Assembly: GCF_009848495.1 (NCBI RefSeq)
Contig: NZ_WWEP01000013.1
Location: forward strand, 62,001 to 126,000
DNA from: Flavobacterium sp. MK4S-17
Lineage (GTDB): Bacteria; Bacteroidota; Bacteroidia; Flavobacteriales; Flavobacteriaceae
Length of the DNA stretch: 64,000 nucleotides
Reading direction: 5' to 3'
Shown: in pieces, positions 46,919-55,154 of the stretch
How the letters are laid out: each line of letters opens with the position of its first letter
Numbering within the stretch: position 1 is the stretch's first letter
Notes under the pieces: generated by a model
Database searches by the model: none
Told to the model about the DNA's origin: nothing
The model's input: only the letters and a program-made list of their open reading frames with translations
Position numbers and translations under genes: made by a program

Positions 46919-46950
46919 AAAAACCGCATATTAAATATGCGGTTTTTTTT
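46919..46950 (-). terminator. Terminator of pnp
   Basis: On the minus strand AAAAAACCGCATA / TATGCGGTTTTTT; it lies 1 base after the pnp stop codon. Confidence 0.88.
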
Positions 46951-46951
46951 A

Positions 46952-49213
46952 TTAAGATTCGGTATTGCCTTTCGGCTCATTACCATCTTTTCTATTATCA
47001 TGCCTTGGCGGCCTTTGTCCATCCCTTGGCGGACGGTTGCCCCTGTCCTCTCTCGGAGGGCGGTTCTCATCCCTCGGAGGTCGGTTTTCGTCCCTTGGCG
47101 GGCGTGGCAGCAAAGCTTTCCTTGACACTTTCTCCTTGCGTGTTTTAGGATCTACACCAATATATTTTACATCAAATACATCTCCTAAATTCACTACATC
47201 CGAAACGTTTTCAGTACGCTCCCATGCAAGTTCAGAAACATGCAGCAATACTTCGTTGCCGGGTGCTTTTACATATTCAACAACAGCACCAAAGTCAAGC
47301 ATTTTTATTACTTTAACGCTATAGGTTTCACCTACTACCGGCTTAAATATAATGGAGTCAATTTTATTAAGTACAGCCTGCATTCCTTCAGGGCTTGTAC
47401 CCAATATCTCAACTTCACCCATATTATCAACCTCGTTAATAACTATTGTGGTACCTGTAGCTTTTTGCAGTTCCTGTATAACTTTACCACCGGGGCCAAT
47501 AAGTGCACCAATATAATCACCCGGTATGGTAACTTTAACCATTTTAGGCGCATGGCGTTTTACTTCTTGCCTTGGCTGTGCAATTACCTCGGTAAGTTTG
47601 CCCAGTATATGAAGGCGGCCTTCGCGTGCCTGCTCAAGCGCCTTTTCCATTATCTCATAGTTAAGGCCCTCAATTTTAATATCCATCTGGCAGGCAGTAA
47701 TACCATCTTCAGTACCTGTAACTTTAAAGTCCATATCACCCAGGTGGTCTTCATCACCTAAAATATCAGATAATACAGCCCATCTGCCTGTCTTATCATC
47801 AGATATAAGCCCCATGGCTATACCTGAAACCGGCTTAATCATTTGTATACCCGCATCCATAAGTGCAAGTGTACCTGCACAAACAGTAGCCATAGATGAT
47901 GAACCGTTAGATTCCAGTACTTCTGAAACAATACGCACTGTATATGGCGTTTCGGCTGGTATCATGTTTTTAAGTGCACGTTGTGCAAGATTACCATGCC
48001 CTACTTCGCGCCTTGAAGTTCCCCTTAACGGTTTTGCTTCACCGGTAGAGAACGGTGGGAAATTGTAGTGAAGGTAAAACTTCTCTTCTCCCTGTTCAGA
48101 TGGAAGGTCGATTACATTGGCCTCGCGGGAAGTACCTAAAGTAACCGTAGCCAAAGCCTGGGTTTCACCCCTTGTAAATAGTGCCGACCCATGTGTTGAA
48201 GGAAGGTAATCAACCTCACACCAAATCGGGCGTATCTCATTTGTTTTCCTGCCGTCAAGGCGGATGCCCAAATCAAGTATTACATTCCTTACCGCCTCTT
48301 TTTGCGATTTGTAAAGGTATTTATTGATTAAGTCGCCGTTTTCAAGCAGTTCTTCCTCGGTAAAAGCAGCAAGTACTTCTTCTTTTACCAAAGAGAATTT
48401 TTCTGAACGCTCATGTTTTGCAGAGCTTTCTTTTGCAATGGCAAAATACTTGTCATAAGAAAGTTCATAAACTTTTGCGCTTATGGCTTCATCCTGCCTT
48501 TCTTCTTCATAAGTCCTTATTTCCTTGCCTATGGCAGACCTAAGTTTTTCCTGTGCAGCTATCTGGGCTTTAATGGCATCGTGGGCAAATTTAATAGCCT
48601 CAACCATTTCCTTTTCAGATATCTCCTTCATTTCACCCTCTACCATTGCAATAGAGTCGCTGGAAGCTCCAATCATCATATCTATATCCGATTCTGCTAA
48701 TTGCTCCCTGCTTGGGTTGATGATAAGCTGCCCGTTTACCCTGCCCACACGCACTTCAGATATCAGTGTATGGAAAGGCACGTCAGACACTGCAAGCGCA
48801 GCCGAAGCGGCAAGACCTGCAAGTGCATCAGGCATAATACTTTCATCATGCGACATTAACTGTATCATTACCTGTGTTTCGGCATGGTAGTCGTCCGGGA
48901 AAAGCGGGCGAAGCACGCGGTCAACCAAACGCATGGTTAATATCTCGCTGTCGCTTGGCCTTGCCTCACGCTTAAAAAAGCCTCCGGGAAAACGGCCTGC
49001 TGCTGCAAACTTTTCGCGGTAATCTACTGTTAATGGTAAAAAGTCAATGCCGGGAGCGGCAGTTTTGGCAGATACCACTGTAGCAAGCAGCATGGCATCG
49101 CCCATACGCACTACTACAGAGCCATCTGCCTGTTTTGCCAGTTTCCCGGTTTCAATTGAGATGGTTCGCCCATCTCCGAGATCAATGATCTCCCTTGTAA
49201 CGTTAGGAATCAT
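46952..49213 (-). CDS. pnp: Polyribonucleotide nucleotidyltransferase
   Basis: 753 residues from ATG 49213 (an in-frame TTG at 49222 would add three residues). Two RNase PH domains with the [18 protein letters not shown] and RRGE-like catalytic region, a KH domain ([20 protein letters not shown], about 560-620) and an S1 domain ([21 protein letters not shown]). PNPase degrades RNA from the 3' end. The last 60 residues are a low-complexity tail of repeated [12 protein letters not shown] units that is not in E. coli PNPase. Transcribed after rpsO in the same direction, but with a terminator between. Confidence 0.97.
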   Translation of the reverse strand: MIPNVTREIIDLGDGRTISIETGKLAKQADGSVVVRMGDAMLLATVVSAKTAAPGIDFLPLTVDYREKFAAAGRFPGGFFKREARPSDSEILTMRLVDRVLRPLFPDDYHAETQVMIQLMSHDESIMPDALAGLAASAALAVSDVPFHTLISEVRVGRVNGQLIINPSREQLAESDIDMMIGASSDSIAMVEGEMKEISEKEMVEAIKFAHDAIKAQIAAQEKLRSAIGKEIRTYEEERQDEAISAKVYELSYDKYFAIAKESSAKHERSEKFSLVKEEVLAAFTEEELLENGDLINKYLYKSQKEAVRNVILDLGIRLDGRKTNEIRPIWCEVDYLPSTHGSALFTRGETQALATVTLGTSREANVIDLPSEQGEEKFYLHYNFPPFSTGEAKPLRGTSRREVGHGNLAQRALKNMIPAETPYTVRIVSEVLESNGSSSMATVCAGTLALMDAGIQMIKPVSGIAMGLISDDKTGRWAVLSDILGDEDHLGDMDFKVTGTEDGITACQMDIKIEGLNYEIMEKALEQAREGRLHILGKLTEVIAQPRQEVKRHAPKMVKVTIPGDYIGALIGPGGKVIQELQKATGTTIVINEVDNMGEVEILGTSPEGMQAVLNKIDSIIFKPVVGETYSVKVIKMLDFGAVVEYVKAPGNEVLLHVSELAWERTENVSDVVNLGDVFDVKYIGVDPKTRKEKVSRKALLPRPPRDENRPPRDENRPPREDRGNRPPRDGQRPPRHDNRKDGNEPKGNTES

Positions 49214-49251
49214 AAAATCCAATCTTTTGATTAAACAATGGGTTCATTAAG

Positions 49252-49283
49252 TTAGTTGTGTTGTTGTAGTTGTTGTTGTGTAG
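49252..49283 (-). repeat. ACA/CAA-rich leader repeat upstream of pnp
   Basis: On the minus strand, 39 to 70 bases before the pnp start codon, the RNA would read a run of ACAACAACAACTACAACAAC type, without structure. It may be a binding site for a regulator or simply an unstructured leader. Confidence 0.5.
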
Positions 49284-49345
49284 TCAATAAACCCAATGAA
49301 AAACCAAAACTTTTTTTAACTGCAATACTGCAAATCCTTAAAACA

Positions 49346-49374
49346 AAAAGAGGCGCGCGGGCACCTCTTTTCAT
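49346..49374 (-). terminator. Terminator of rpsO
   Basis: Minus-strand stem AAGAGGTGC / GCGCCTCTT (one G-T pair) followed by a T-run. Confidence 0.8.
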
Positions 49375-49379
49375 CTCGA

Positions 49380-49649
49380 TTATTTTCTGATGTTCAATTC
49401 TTTTATAATCTCACGATACCTGTTGATATCTTTTTTCTTCAAGTAGTCAAGAAGGCTCCTCCTTTTACCTACCAGCTTTACAAGTGAGCGCTCTGTGTTA
49501 TAATCATGACGATTTTTTTTAAGGTGCCCTGTAAGGTGGTTAATCCTGAATGTGAATAAAGCAATCTGGCCTTCTGCAGAACCTGTGTTGTTTGCAGTAC
49601 CGCCGTGCTTAGCGAAAATTTCCTGTTTAACTTCTTTAGTCAAGTACAT
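49380..49649 (-). CDS. rpsO: 30S ribosomal protein S15
   Basis: 89 residues from ATG 49649, exactly the usual S15 length; the sequence MYLTKEVKQEIFAKHGG and the C-terminal LDYLKKKDINRYREIIKELNIRK fit S15. An upstream in-frame start at 49706 is excluded by the promoter that overlaps it. S15 binds 16S rRNA early in assembly. The rpsO-pnp order is the same as in many bacteria. Confidence 0.98.
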   Translation of the reverse strand: MYLTKEVKQEIFAKHGGTANNTGSAEGQIALFTFRINHLTGHLKKNRHDYNTERSLVKLVGKRRSLLDYLKKKDINRYREIIKELNIRK

Positions 49650-49703
49650 GCCAATATTATTTAAATAATTTTTATGTATAATCAGGTCTTTCCTGATTGG
49701 GTG

Positions 49704-49733
49704 CAAAGGTAATTAAATTTTCTGTTCCTGCAA
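49704..49733 (-). promoter_or_regulatory. Promoter of rpsO
   Basis: On the minus strand TTG at 49731-49733, 19-base spacer, TACCTTTG at 49704-49711, a perfect consensus fit. Confidence 0.75.
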
Positions 49734-49750
49734 GCAGTAAAATTACAAAG

Positions 49751-50206
49751 TTAAAACAGCTTGGCCACTTCAGCATTCACAAACTCTAAAAAGCGTTCAT
49801 CCTGCTCGGTAAAGGCATCAATTACATTAGAATCTATATCTATCTGCCCCACATTTTTACCCTCTACAAAAAGCGGCACAACAATTTCCGATTTAACGCT
49901 TATGCTGCATGCTATATAATTATCCTGGGCAGTTACATCGGGCACTACAAAATTTTGATTGGAAACTGCTACCTGTCCGCATATGCCTTTGCCAAACGGT
50001 ATAACGGTATGGTCGGTAGGCTCACCTGCATAAGGGCCAAGCACCAGTTCCTCCTTATCGCCATTCCTGAAATAAAACCCTACCCAGTCATAATAATCTA
50101 TATTATCCTTAAGCAGGTGGCATAATTGTAAAAGTTTCTCGTCCCTAAGAGTATTGTCGTGATGAAGTATATCGGTTACTTTAGGCTTTAATTCTTCAAA
50201 TGTCAT
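49751..50206 (-). CDS. Free methionine-(R)-sulfoxide reductase (GAF domain)
   Basis: 151 residues, all one GAF domain. The Cys residues that carry fRMsr activity are present: one in GKGICGQVAVSN and one in YIACSISVKSEIVVP. The acidic EEL/DWVGFYFRNG region also fits. The enzyme reduces free methionine-(R)-sulfoxide with thioredoxin. Its promoter (-7 element at 50226-50233) is divergent from that of xrtF. Confidence 0.9.
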   Translation of the reverse strand: MTFEELKPKVTDILHHDNTLRDEKLLQLCHLLKDNIDYYDWVGFYFRNGDKEELVLGPYAGEPTDHTVIPFGKGICGQVAVSNQNFVVPDVTAQDNYIACSISVKSEIVVPLFVEGKNVGQIDIDSNVIDAFTEQDERFLEFVNAEVAKLF

Positions 50207-50225
50207 GGTTAACGAATTGTTTACG

Positions 50226-50233
50226 CAAAAGTA
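50226..50233 (-). promoter_or_regulatory. -7 element of the fRMsr gene
   Basis: Minus-strand TACTTTTG fits TAnnTTTG, 20 bases before the ATG. Confidence 0.5.
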
Positions 50234-50258
50234 TTTATAAAGGCTGTTTGATTTTACA

Positions 50259-50266
50259 TATTTTTG
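50259..50266 (+). promoter_or_regulatory. -7 element of xrtF
   Basis: TATTTTTG fits TAnnTTTG, 18 bases before the ATG at 50285; an earlier in-frame TTG (50264) overlaps this element and is not a start. Confidence 0.5.
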
Positions 50267-50284
50267 TTAAAAATACATTACCCT

Positions 50285-50836
50285 ATGAGTGTATTAAAAA
50301 ACAATAAACCTTTTTTTTTATTTCTGCTGAAATTTGGCATAAGCTATTTTGTGCTCGGTGTTATATACTGGCTTTACCTTTCACAATATAATGCCAGTCA
50401 GTTTGAAACAGATGGCATAACTACTATAGTGACCAAACAAGCAAGAGATGTATTGTTATGGACAGGGCATGATGCTTCTATAGAACCACATACTTCCGAA
50501 GCCTCTTACCGCCTGTTACTGGATGGCGACAGTAAAGTGCGTATTGTAGAAGGCTGTAATGCCATAAGCGTAATGATATTGTTTACAGCATTCATTATTG
50601 CTTTTTCATCTGCTTTAAAAAGGACACTACTATATATAATAAGCGGCATTATAATATTATATGTACTTAATATAATACGAATAGCCCTGCTGGTGCTTGG
50701 TTTTAATTATTACCCCGAACAGAAGGAACTACTGCATGACATAGTTTTCCCCTTGTTTATATATGGTGTGGTATTTGTGCTTTGGGTGGCATGGGTAATG
50801 AAATTTTCAGCGAATGGCAAAAGGAATAAAAATTAG
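50285..50836 (+). CDS. xrtF: Exosortase family protein XrtF
   Basis: 183 residues from ATG 50285. Several membrane helices and the exosortase catalytic set: C91 in RIVEGCNAISV, R132 in LNIIRIALL and H151 in ELLHDIVFPLFIYG. Exosortases are integral-membrane transpeptidase-like enzymes that process proteins with a short C-terminal sorting signal. XrtF is the compact flavobacterial member. Its gene overlaps the next one by 23 bases. No obvious target with a sorting tail is in the window. Confidence 0.88.
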   Translation: MSVLKNNKPFFLFLLKFGISYFVLGVIYWLYLSQYNASQFETDGITTIVTKQARDVLLWTGHDASIEPHTSEASYRLLLDGDSKVRIVEGCNAISVMILFTAFIIAFSSALKRTLLYIISGIIILYVLNIIRIALLVLGFNYYPEQKELLHDIVFPLFIYGVVFVLWVAWVMKFSANGKRNKN

Positions 50837-51260
50837 TGCAATAGGCGTTGCCGGCATATTACTGCTGTTTATACTGTTGGTATCAGTACGTTTTTTTGAA
50901 AGCAGGCTTTTTTATGACCCGCTGATTGAATTTTTTAAAAATGAAAACAAAGTTTTACCTGATTATGACACTATAAAGCTTTTACTAAACCTTGCAATGC
51001 GTTACTTGCTTAATACACTTATTTCTATAGGTATAATATACCTTATATTTAAGGACAGGGCAATAATAAAACTTACAACACTATTATATGCATTATTTTT
51101 TATACTGCTGATTTCTGCATTTTCTATCATCATAAGTTCCGAGAAGGTTAACCTTTTACTGTTGTTCTACATCAGGAGATTTATTATCCATCCTATATTC
51201 CTGTTACTTTTTATTCCGGCTTTTTACTATCAAAAAACTGCCCGTATAAAAGAAAATTAG
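50814..51260 (+). CDS. Exosortase F-associated membrane protein
   Basis: 148 residues with four membrane helices (about 6-24, 55-75, 83-105, 118-138) and a charged loop with FFESRLFYDPLIEFFKNE, the mark of the exosortase-F-associated family. It always travels with XrtF, as here with a 23-base overlap, and probably forms a complex with it. Confidence 0.85.
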   Translation: MAKGIKISAIGVAGILLLFILLVSVRFFESRLFYDPLIEFFKNENKVLPDYDTIKLLLNLAMRYLLNTLISIGIIYLIFKDRAIIKLTTLLYALFFILLISAFSIIISSEKVNLLLLFYIRRFIIHPIFLLLFIPAFYYQKTARIKEN

Positions 51261-51276
51261 TAATTTTACACCGCAA

Positions 51277-51702
51277 ATGAAACCTAATAAGCACATAGGC
51301 ATACTCTTAGCTTTCCTTATATTGTTCTGCAATACCGGGATGGCACTTAATGTGCATTATTGCCACGGCGAAGTATCGTCAGTTTCGTTTTCCTATAAGT
51401 TACAGGATCCCTGCAACACCATACACGAAAAGCAGGAGGAAAAAACATGCTGCGCCGCGGCAGGAGAAAGCCATAAAAAATGCTGTGATAACGACATAGT
51501 TAAACTTCAGGACAATACTGATAATATAATAGTAAAATCCCTGCAGCTTGACCTTAGTGCCTTTTGCGCCGCAACAGAATGGAATCCGGTAGCTTTTTAT
51601 ACGGAACATGCAATAGTAAAAAAGGACTTCCCTTCTTTTTACTGCGAATCAAATGCGCCGCCTTTATTTAAACTTTACTGCAAGTATATTTTTTACGCCT
51701 AA
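51277..51702 (+). CDS. HYC_CC_PP family protein
   Basis: 141 residues. Signal-like N-terminus (about 5-24), then the three marks of the family: HYC at 27-29 (LNVHYCHGEV), paired Cys at 58-59 and 69-70 (KTCCAAAGESHKKCCDND) and NAPPLFKLYC near the C-terminus. Ten or more Cys and several His suggest metal binding in the periplasm or on the surface. It begins 17 bases after the exosortase gene and precedes a TonB receptor and an HMA protein, which fits a copper or heavy-metal role (inference). Confidence 0.82.
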   Translation: MKPNKHIGILLAFLILFCNTGMALNVHYCHGEVSSVSFSYKLQDPCNTIHEKQEEKTCCAAAGESHKKCCDNDIVKLQDNTDNIIVKSLQLDLSAFCAATEWNPVAFYTEHAIVKKDFPSFYCESNAPPLFKLYCKYIFYA

Positions 51703-51724
51703 AAATTTTAATGAATTATTTATC

Positions 51725-51739
51725 CCTCACTCAGTGAGG
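51725..51739. promoter_or_regulatory. Palindrome upstream of the TonB receptor gene
   Basis: CCTCACT-C-AGTGAGG, a perfect 7-base inverted repeat with one-base centre, 31 bases before the ATG. A second palindrome, TTAATT-GAT-AATTAA, follows at 51741-51755. Together they look like operators; alternatively the first is a weak terminator for the upstream gene. Confidence 0.4.
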
Positions 51740-51770
51740 ATTAATTGATAATTAACATTAAAATATATTT

Positions 51771-54008
51771 ATGCGTAATTTATTTTTTATAATGTTCCTG
51801 TTTGCTGTAACAGCAATACAGGCACAAACAACCATAAGCGGCAAAGTGCTGGATGAGCAAAACCTGCCGCTTCCGGGGGCAAACGTATGGTGGCTGAATA
51901 CTACCGTTGCTACTGCCACTGATGCCGAAGGCACATTTACCCTGCCCCTTACAAACAAAAGCAACAAACTACTGATAAGTTATATTGGGTATGTTACCGA
52001 CACCCTTACGGTTGACAGCCCAAAATATATAACCCGCACTTTAAAGCCCTCTTCAGGCAACGAGCTAAATGAAGTCGTGCTGGACAAAACCCGTAAAAGC
52101 CTTGAACGCTCAAGAGTGCAGGCCACGAACACTTCTACCATGAGCAGTAAAGAACTGCTTAAGGCTGCCTGCTGCAATATTGCGGAAAGCTTTGAAACCA
52201 ATCCGTCTATAGACGTTAACTTTTCGGATGCACTAACCGGTAACCGCCAGATAAAAATGCTTGGGCTGACTAGCCCTTACCTGCTAATTGCCGAAGAAAA
52301 TATCCCGGCAGTGAGGGGAGCTTCCCAGGCTTACGGACTTTCTTTTGTGCCCGGCACCTGGGTGGAAAGCATACAGATTACCAAAGGCGCAGGCCCGGTT
52401 ATCAATGGTTATGAAAGTATTTCGGGCCAGATTAATTATGAACTTATAAAGCCTGTGGATGATATTCCCTTTTTCCTTAACCTTTACGGCTCTACGGGAA
52501 GCAGGTTTGAAGCAAATGCACATGTAAACAGGAAGTTTTCAGACAAATGGAGTTCAACACTTTTCCTGCATACCAACACCCGCGTCGCCAAGAATGATAT
52601 GAATGATGACGGTTTTCTTGACAATCCGCTAGCAAAGCAGATAAATGTTATGAACCGCTGGCAATATAATGATGCCGAAAAAGGCTGGGTTAGTTTTTTA
52701 AATTTCCGCTATATGAGGGATGAAAAACAAACCGGCGAAATTGATTTTGACCCCGATACCGATAAGCTTACCACTAACCACTGGGGGTCAGAGATAAATA
52801 CCGACAAAGCCGACATTTCAGGTAAACTGGGTTATGTATTTCCCGATATGCCTTTTCAAAGCATAGGTGTACAGGCGGCCTTCAACTGGCACAACCAGGA
52901 GTCTTATTTTGGGCTGACTACTTATGATATAGAGCAGAAAAGCTTTTATTCCAACATTATATTCAGTTCAATAATAAACAACACACTGAATAAGTTTTCT
53001 ACCGGGCTGAATTTTACTTATGATAATTATGGCGAATTTATAAACACTGCCGATTACAGCAGGACAGATAACTCCGTTGGCGCTTTTTTTGAATATACTT
53101 ATGACAATGCCGATGATTTTAGTGTAGTAGCCGGTGGGCGTTTTGATGTGCACAACCGTTTAGGTGCATTTTTTACACCGCGTGTCCATTTAAGGTATAA
53201 CCCCTGGAGGGAGGCTACCTTTAGGGCATCGGCAGGCAGGGGAAAAAGGGCTGCAAATATTTTTGCTGAAAATCAGTCGTTATTTGGTAGCTCTCGTGTT
53301 ATGAGCATTTTAAATTCAGGAGGCAAAATATATGGGCTTGACCCTGAGATTGCCTGGAACTACGGGGTGAGTTTTATACAAGGCTTCCCCCTTTTCGGAA
53401 AAAATGCTGAGTTTGTTGTTGATTATTACCGTACTGATTTCCAGAATCAGGCAGTGGTAGACTTATATGCATCGCCGCAGGAAGTATTATTTTATAACCT
53501 TGACGGTAAATCGTATGCCAACAGCCTGCAACTGGAACTTAACTATGAAATAACACATCACTTTAATATAAGGACGGCATATAAGTATTATGATATAAAA
53601 ACAGATTACTTTTCCGGTACTATTGAAAGGCCGTTACAGGCAAAACACCGTTTTTTTACAAACCTTGCTTATGAAACCCATGTTAAGGAAGGAGGCAGGC
53701 AATGGAAGTTTGACTTTACTTACAACTGGATGGGCAAACAAAGGCTCCCATATACAGGCAGCAACCCGGCTGAAGAAAGGTTTGACAATTATTCACCTTC
53801 ATTCTCGTTAATGAATGCACAGGTAACACATAGTTTTTCAAGTGTATTTGAGGTGTATATAGGTGGCGAAAACATAGGGAACTACCAGCAGAAAAAGGCT
53901 ATTTTAGGCAGTAACGACCCTTTTGGCCCATATTTTGACACCTCTATTATATATGCCCCTGTTTTCGGGCAGATGTATTATGCAGGATTACGTTTTAAAA
54001 TAAAATAA
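51771..54008 (+). CDS. TonB-dependent outer-membrane receptor
   Basis: 745 residues. Signal peptide (about 1-18, ending IQAQ), a carboxypeptidase-regulatory-like domain (TTISGKVLDEQNLPLPGANVW, about 20-95), a plug (QVRQ-like ALTGNRQIKMLGLTSPYLLI... ASQAYGLSFVPGTWVESIQITKGAGPVINGYESISGQINYEL) and a 22-strand barrel ending MYYAGLRFKIK. The plug sequence is close to copper/metal-type receptors in Bacteroidota. Flanked by the HYC_CC_PP protein and an HMA protein, so metal uptake or export is likely (inference from neighbours). Confidence 0.9.
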   Translation: MRNLFFIMFLFAVTAIQAQTTISGKVLDEQNLPLPGANVWWLNTTVATATDAEGTFTLPLTNKSNKLLISYIGYVTDTLTVDSPKYITRTLKPSSGNELNEVVLDKTRKSLERSRVQATNTSTMSSKELLKAACCNIAESFETNPSIDVNFSDALTGNRQIKMLGLTSPYLLIAEENIPAVRGASQAYGLSFVPGTWVESIQITKGAGPVINGYESISGQINYELIKPVDDIPFFLNLYGSTGSRFEANAHVNRKFSDKWSSTLFLHTNTRVAKNDMNDDGFLDNPLAKQINVMNRWQYNDAEKGWVSFLNFRYMRDEKQTGEIDFDPDTDKLTTNHWGSEINTDKADISGKLGYVFPDMPFQSIGVQAAFNWHNQESYFGLTTYDIEQKSFYSNIIFSSIINNTLNKFSTGLNFTYDNYGEFINTADYSRTDNSVGAFFEYTYDNADDFSVVAGGRFDVHNRLGAFFTPRVHLRYNPWREATFRASAGRGKRAANIFAENQSLFGSSRVMSILNSGGKIYGLDPEIAWNYGVSFIQGFPLFGKNAEFVVDYYRTDFQNQAVVDLYASPQEVLFYNLDGKSYANSLQLELNYEITHHFNIRTAYKYYDIKTDYFSGTIERPLQAKHRFFTNLAYETHVKEGGRQWKFDFTYNWMGKQRLPYTGSNPAEERFDNYSPSFSLMNAQVTHSFSSVFEVYIGGENIGNYQQKKAILGSNDPFGPYFDTSIIYAPVFGQMYYAGLRFKIK

Positions 54009-54016
54009 TTTAAACC

Positions 54017-54361
54017 ATGAAAAAATTTGTTTTAGTATTGCTTGTAATGCTTACAGGCATAGCCGTACAGGCACAGGAAAAAAAGAGTAAAAATGCCAAA
54101 TATGATATTGAGGTAAAAGGTAACTGCGACCTATGCAAAAAACGTATAGAAAAAGCTGCCTATAGCGTAAAAGGGGTTAAATCAGCAGCATGGCATGAGG
54201 ACCATCAGGATTTACATCTTATTATTGATGAAAATAAATGCAGTATTGATGATGTACATAAGGCTGTTGCCAAAACCGGTCATGATACCAATAAAATTAA
54301 GGCTGCAGATGGCGATTATGCCAACCTGCACCATTGCTGCCAGTATGAGCGCAATGAATAA
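54017..54361 (+). CDS. Heavy-metal-associated (HMA) domain protein
   Basis: 114 residues. Signal peptide (about 1-20, ending VQAQE), then an HMA ferredoxin-like fold with the metal-binding NCDLCKKRIEKA (C37 and C40). The fold's second half has VKSAAWHEDHQDLHLII. The tail is unusual: YANLHHCCQYERNE adds two His and two Cys, possibly a second metal site. It follows the receptor by 8 bases in one transcript and ends in a terminator. Confidence 0.9.
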   Translation: MKKFVLVLLVMLTGIAVQAQEKKSKNAKYDIEVKGNCDLCKKRIEKAAYSVKGVKSAAWHEDHQDLHLIIDENKCSIDDVHKAVAKTGHDTNKIKAADGDYANLHHCCQYERNE

Positions 54362-54394
54362 AAAAAACGGCAGCCATAAAGCTGCCGTTTTTTA
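54360..54394 (+). terminator. Terminator after the HMA gene
   Basis: AAAAAACGGCAGC / GCTGCCGTTTTTT with an eight-base loop. Confidence 0.9.
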
Positions 54395-54405
54395 AACTAA
54401 ATACA

Positions 54406-54413
54406 TATATTTG
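54406..54413 (+). promoter_or_regulatory. -7 element of the Bor-like gene
   Basis: TATATTTG, an exact TAnnTTTG match 46 bases before the ATG at 54459. Its presence suggests that the broken gene is still transcribed. Confidence 0.5.
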
Positions 54414-54458
54414 CGCGATTTAAATCAAATTTCAATTAATCAATTTTTTACAACAAAC

Positions 54459-54752
54459 ATGAAAAAAATCGCAAAAATTTGTACAGTAGCTTTCGCGGCT
54501 TCTATGCTTTTAACATAATGCTATACTTACACTACTGTAGTAGGTAAAGGCGCACAGGGAAACAGTAAGGTTACAAAATGGAATCATTATGTAATTTACG
54601 GATTAGCTCCTGTGGGTGTATCTGATGCTAAACAAATGGCTGACGGAGCAACTGATTATACTGTAACAACCAAACACAGCTTTATTAACGGGCTTATTGC
54701 CGGCATAACATTTGGAATTTATACACCAACTGTTACAACTGTTACTAAATAG
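54459..54752 (+). pseudogene. Bor-like lipoprotein gene interrupted by TAA at the lipobox
   Basis: Ninety-seven codons plus a final TAG at 54750-54752. The reading frame starts MKKIAKICTVAFAASMLLT, then TAA (54516-54518), then continues without another stop as CYTYTTVVGKGAQGNSKVTK, which looks like a complete Bor/Iss-type lipoprotein. The TAA occupies the -1 position relative to the lipobox Cys (often Ser, TCA; a single C-to-A change would produce it). Flanking promoter, coding bias and terminator are intact. Either a very recent nonsense mutation, a sequencing error or a readthrough signal. Confidence 0.8.
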
Positions 54753-54761
54753 TTTTTAAAA

Positions 54762-54786
54762 AAGCGGGAAATTAAATTTCCCGCTT
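54762..54786 (+). terminator. Terminator after the Bor-like gene
   Basis: AAGCGGGAAATT / AATTTCCCGCTT, a perfect 12-base stem with a one-base centre; the following T-run is weak. Confidence 0.7.
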
Positions 54787-54800
54787 AAATATACCTTATC

Positions 54801-55013
54801 TTGAAAAAAATATTATTACTAATAATTTCTGTTATAACATTTGTTTTAATAATAGATATAATATCCAAACTTATTACTGACGCAGACAGATTAACAGAAT
54901 ACGGATGGGGCTATCTCATAGGAAAAATAATTCTGGCGGTTATTTTTATATTTCTTTCTTTTTTTCTTTTCAGGAACATTTATAAAGCCAGGGCACAAAA
55001 GAATAATCATTAA
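54801..55013 (+). CDS. Small membrane protein, TTG start
   Basis: 70 residues, starting with TTG. Two membrane helices (about 2-20 and 38-60) separated by KLITDADRLTEYGWGYLIGK, and a basic C-terminal end (YKARAQKNNH). No family recognised; small size and lone position make this the least certain of the small genes here. Confidence 0.55.
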   Translation: MKKILLLIISVITFVLIIDIISKLITDADRLTEYGWGYLIGKIILAVIFIFLSFFLFRNIYKARAQKNNH

Positions 55014-55154
55014 TGTATTGCCTAGTAAAAACCCTGCCTATAAATACTTTAACCCCCTGAAAAATAATACTAAAAAAATTTACTTCCACTTGTGTAACTT
55101 TTTCCTCATTCATTACGTATAATAACCTGAATACTTAATTCAGTAAGGTTTTAC

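Noticed and set aside
49252..49283. CRISPR-like repeat
   Set aside because: It is a simple triplet-rich stretch of about 30 bases with no repeat-spacer pattern.
49650..49706. Longer N-terminus of rpsO
   Set aside because: The start would fall on the rpsO promoter; the 89-residue form is the normal length of S15.
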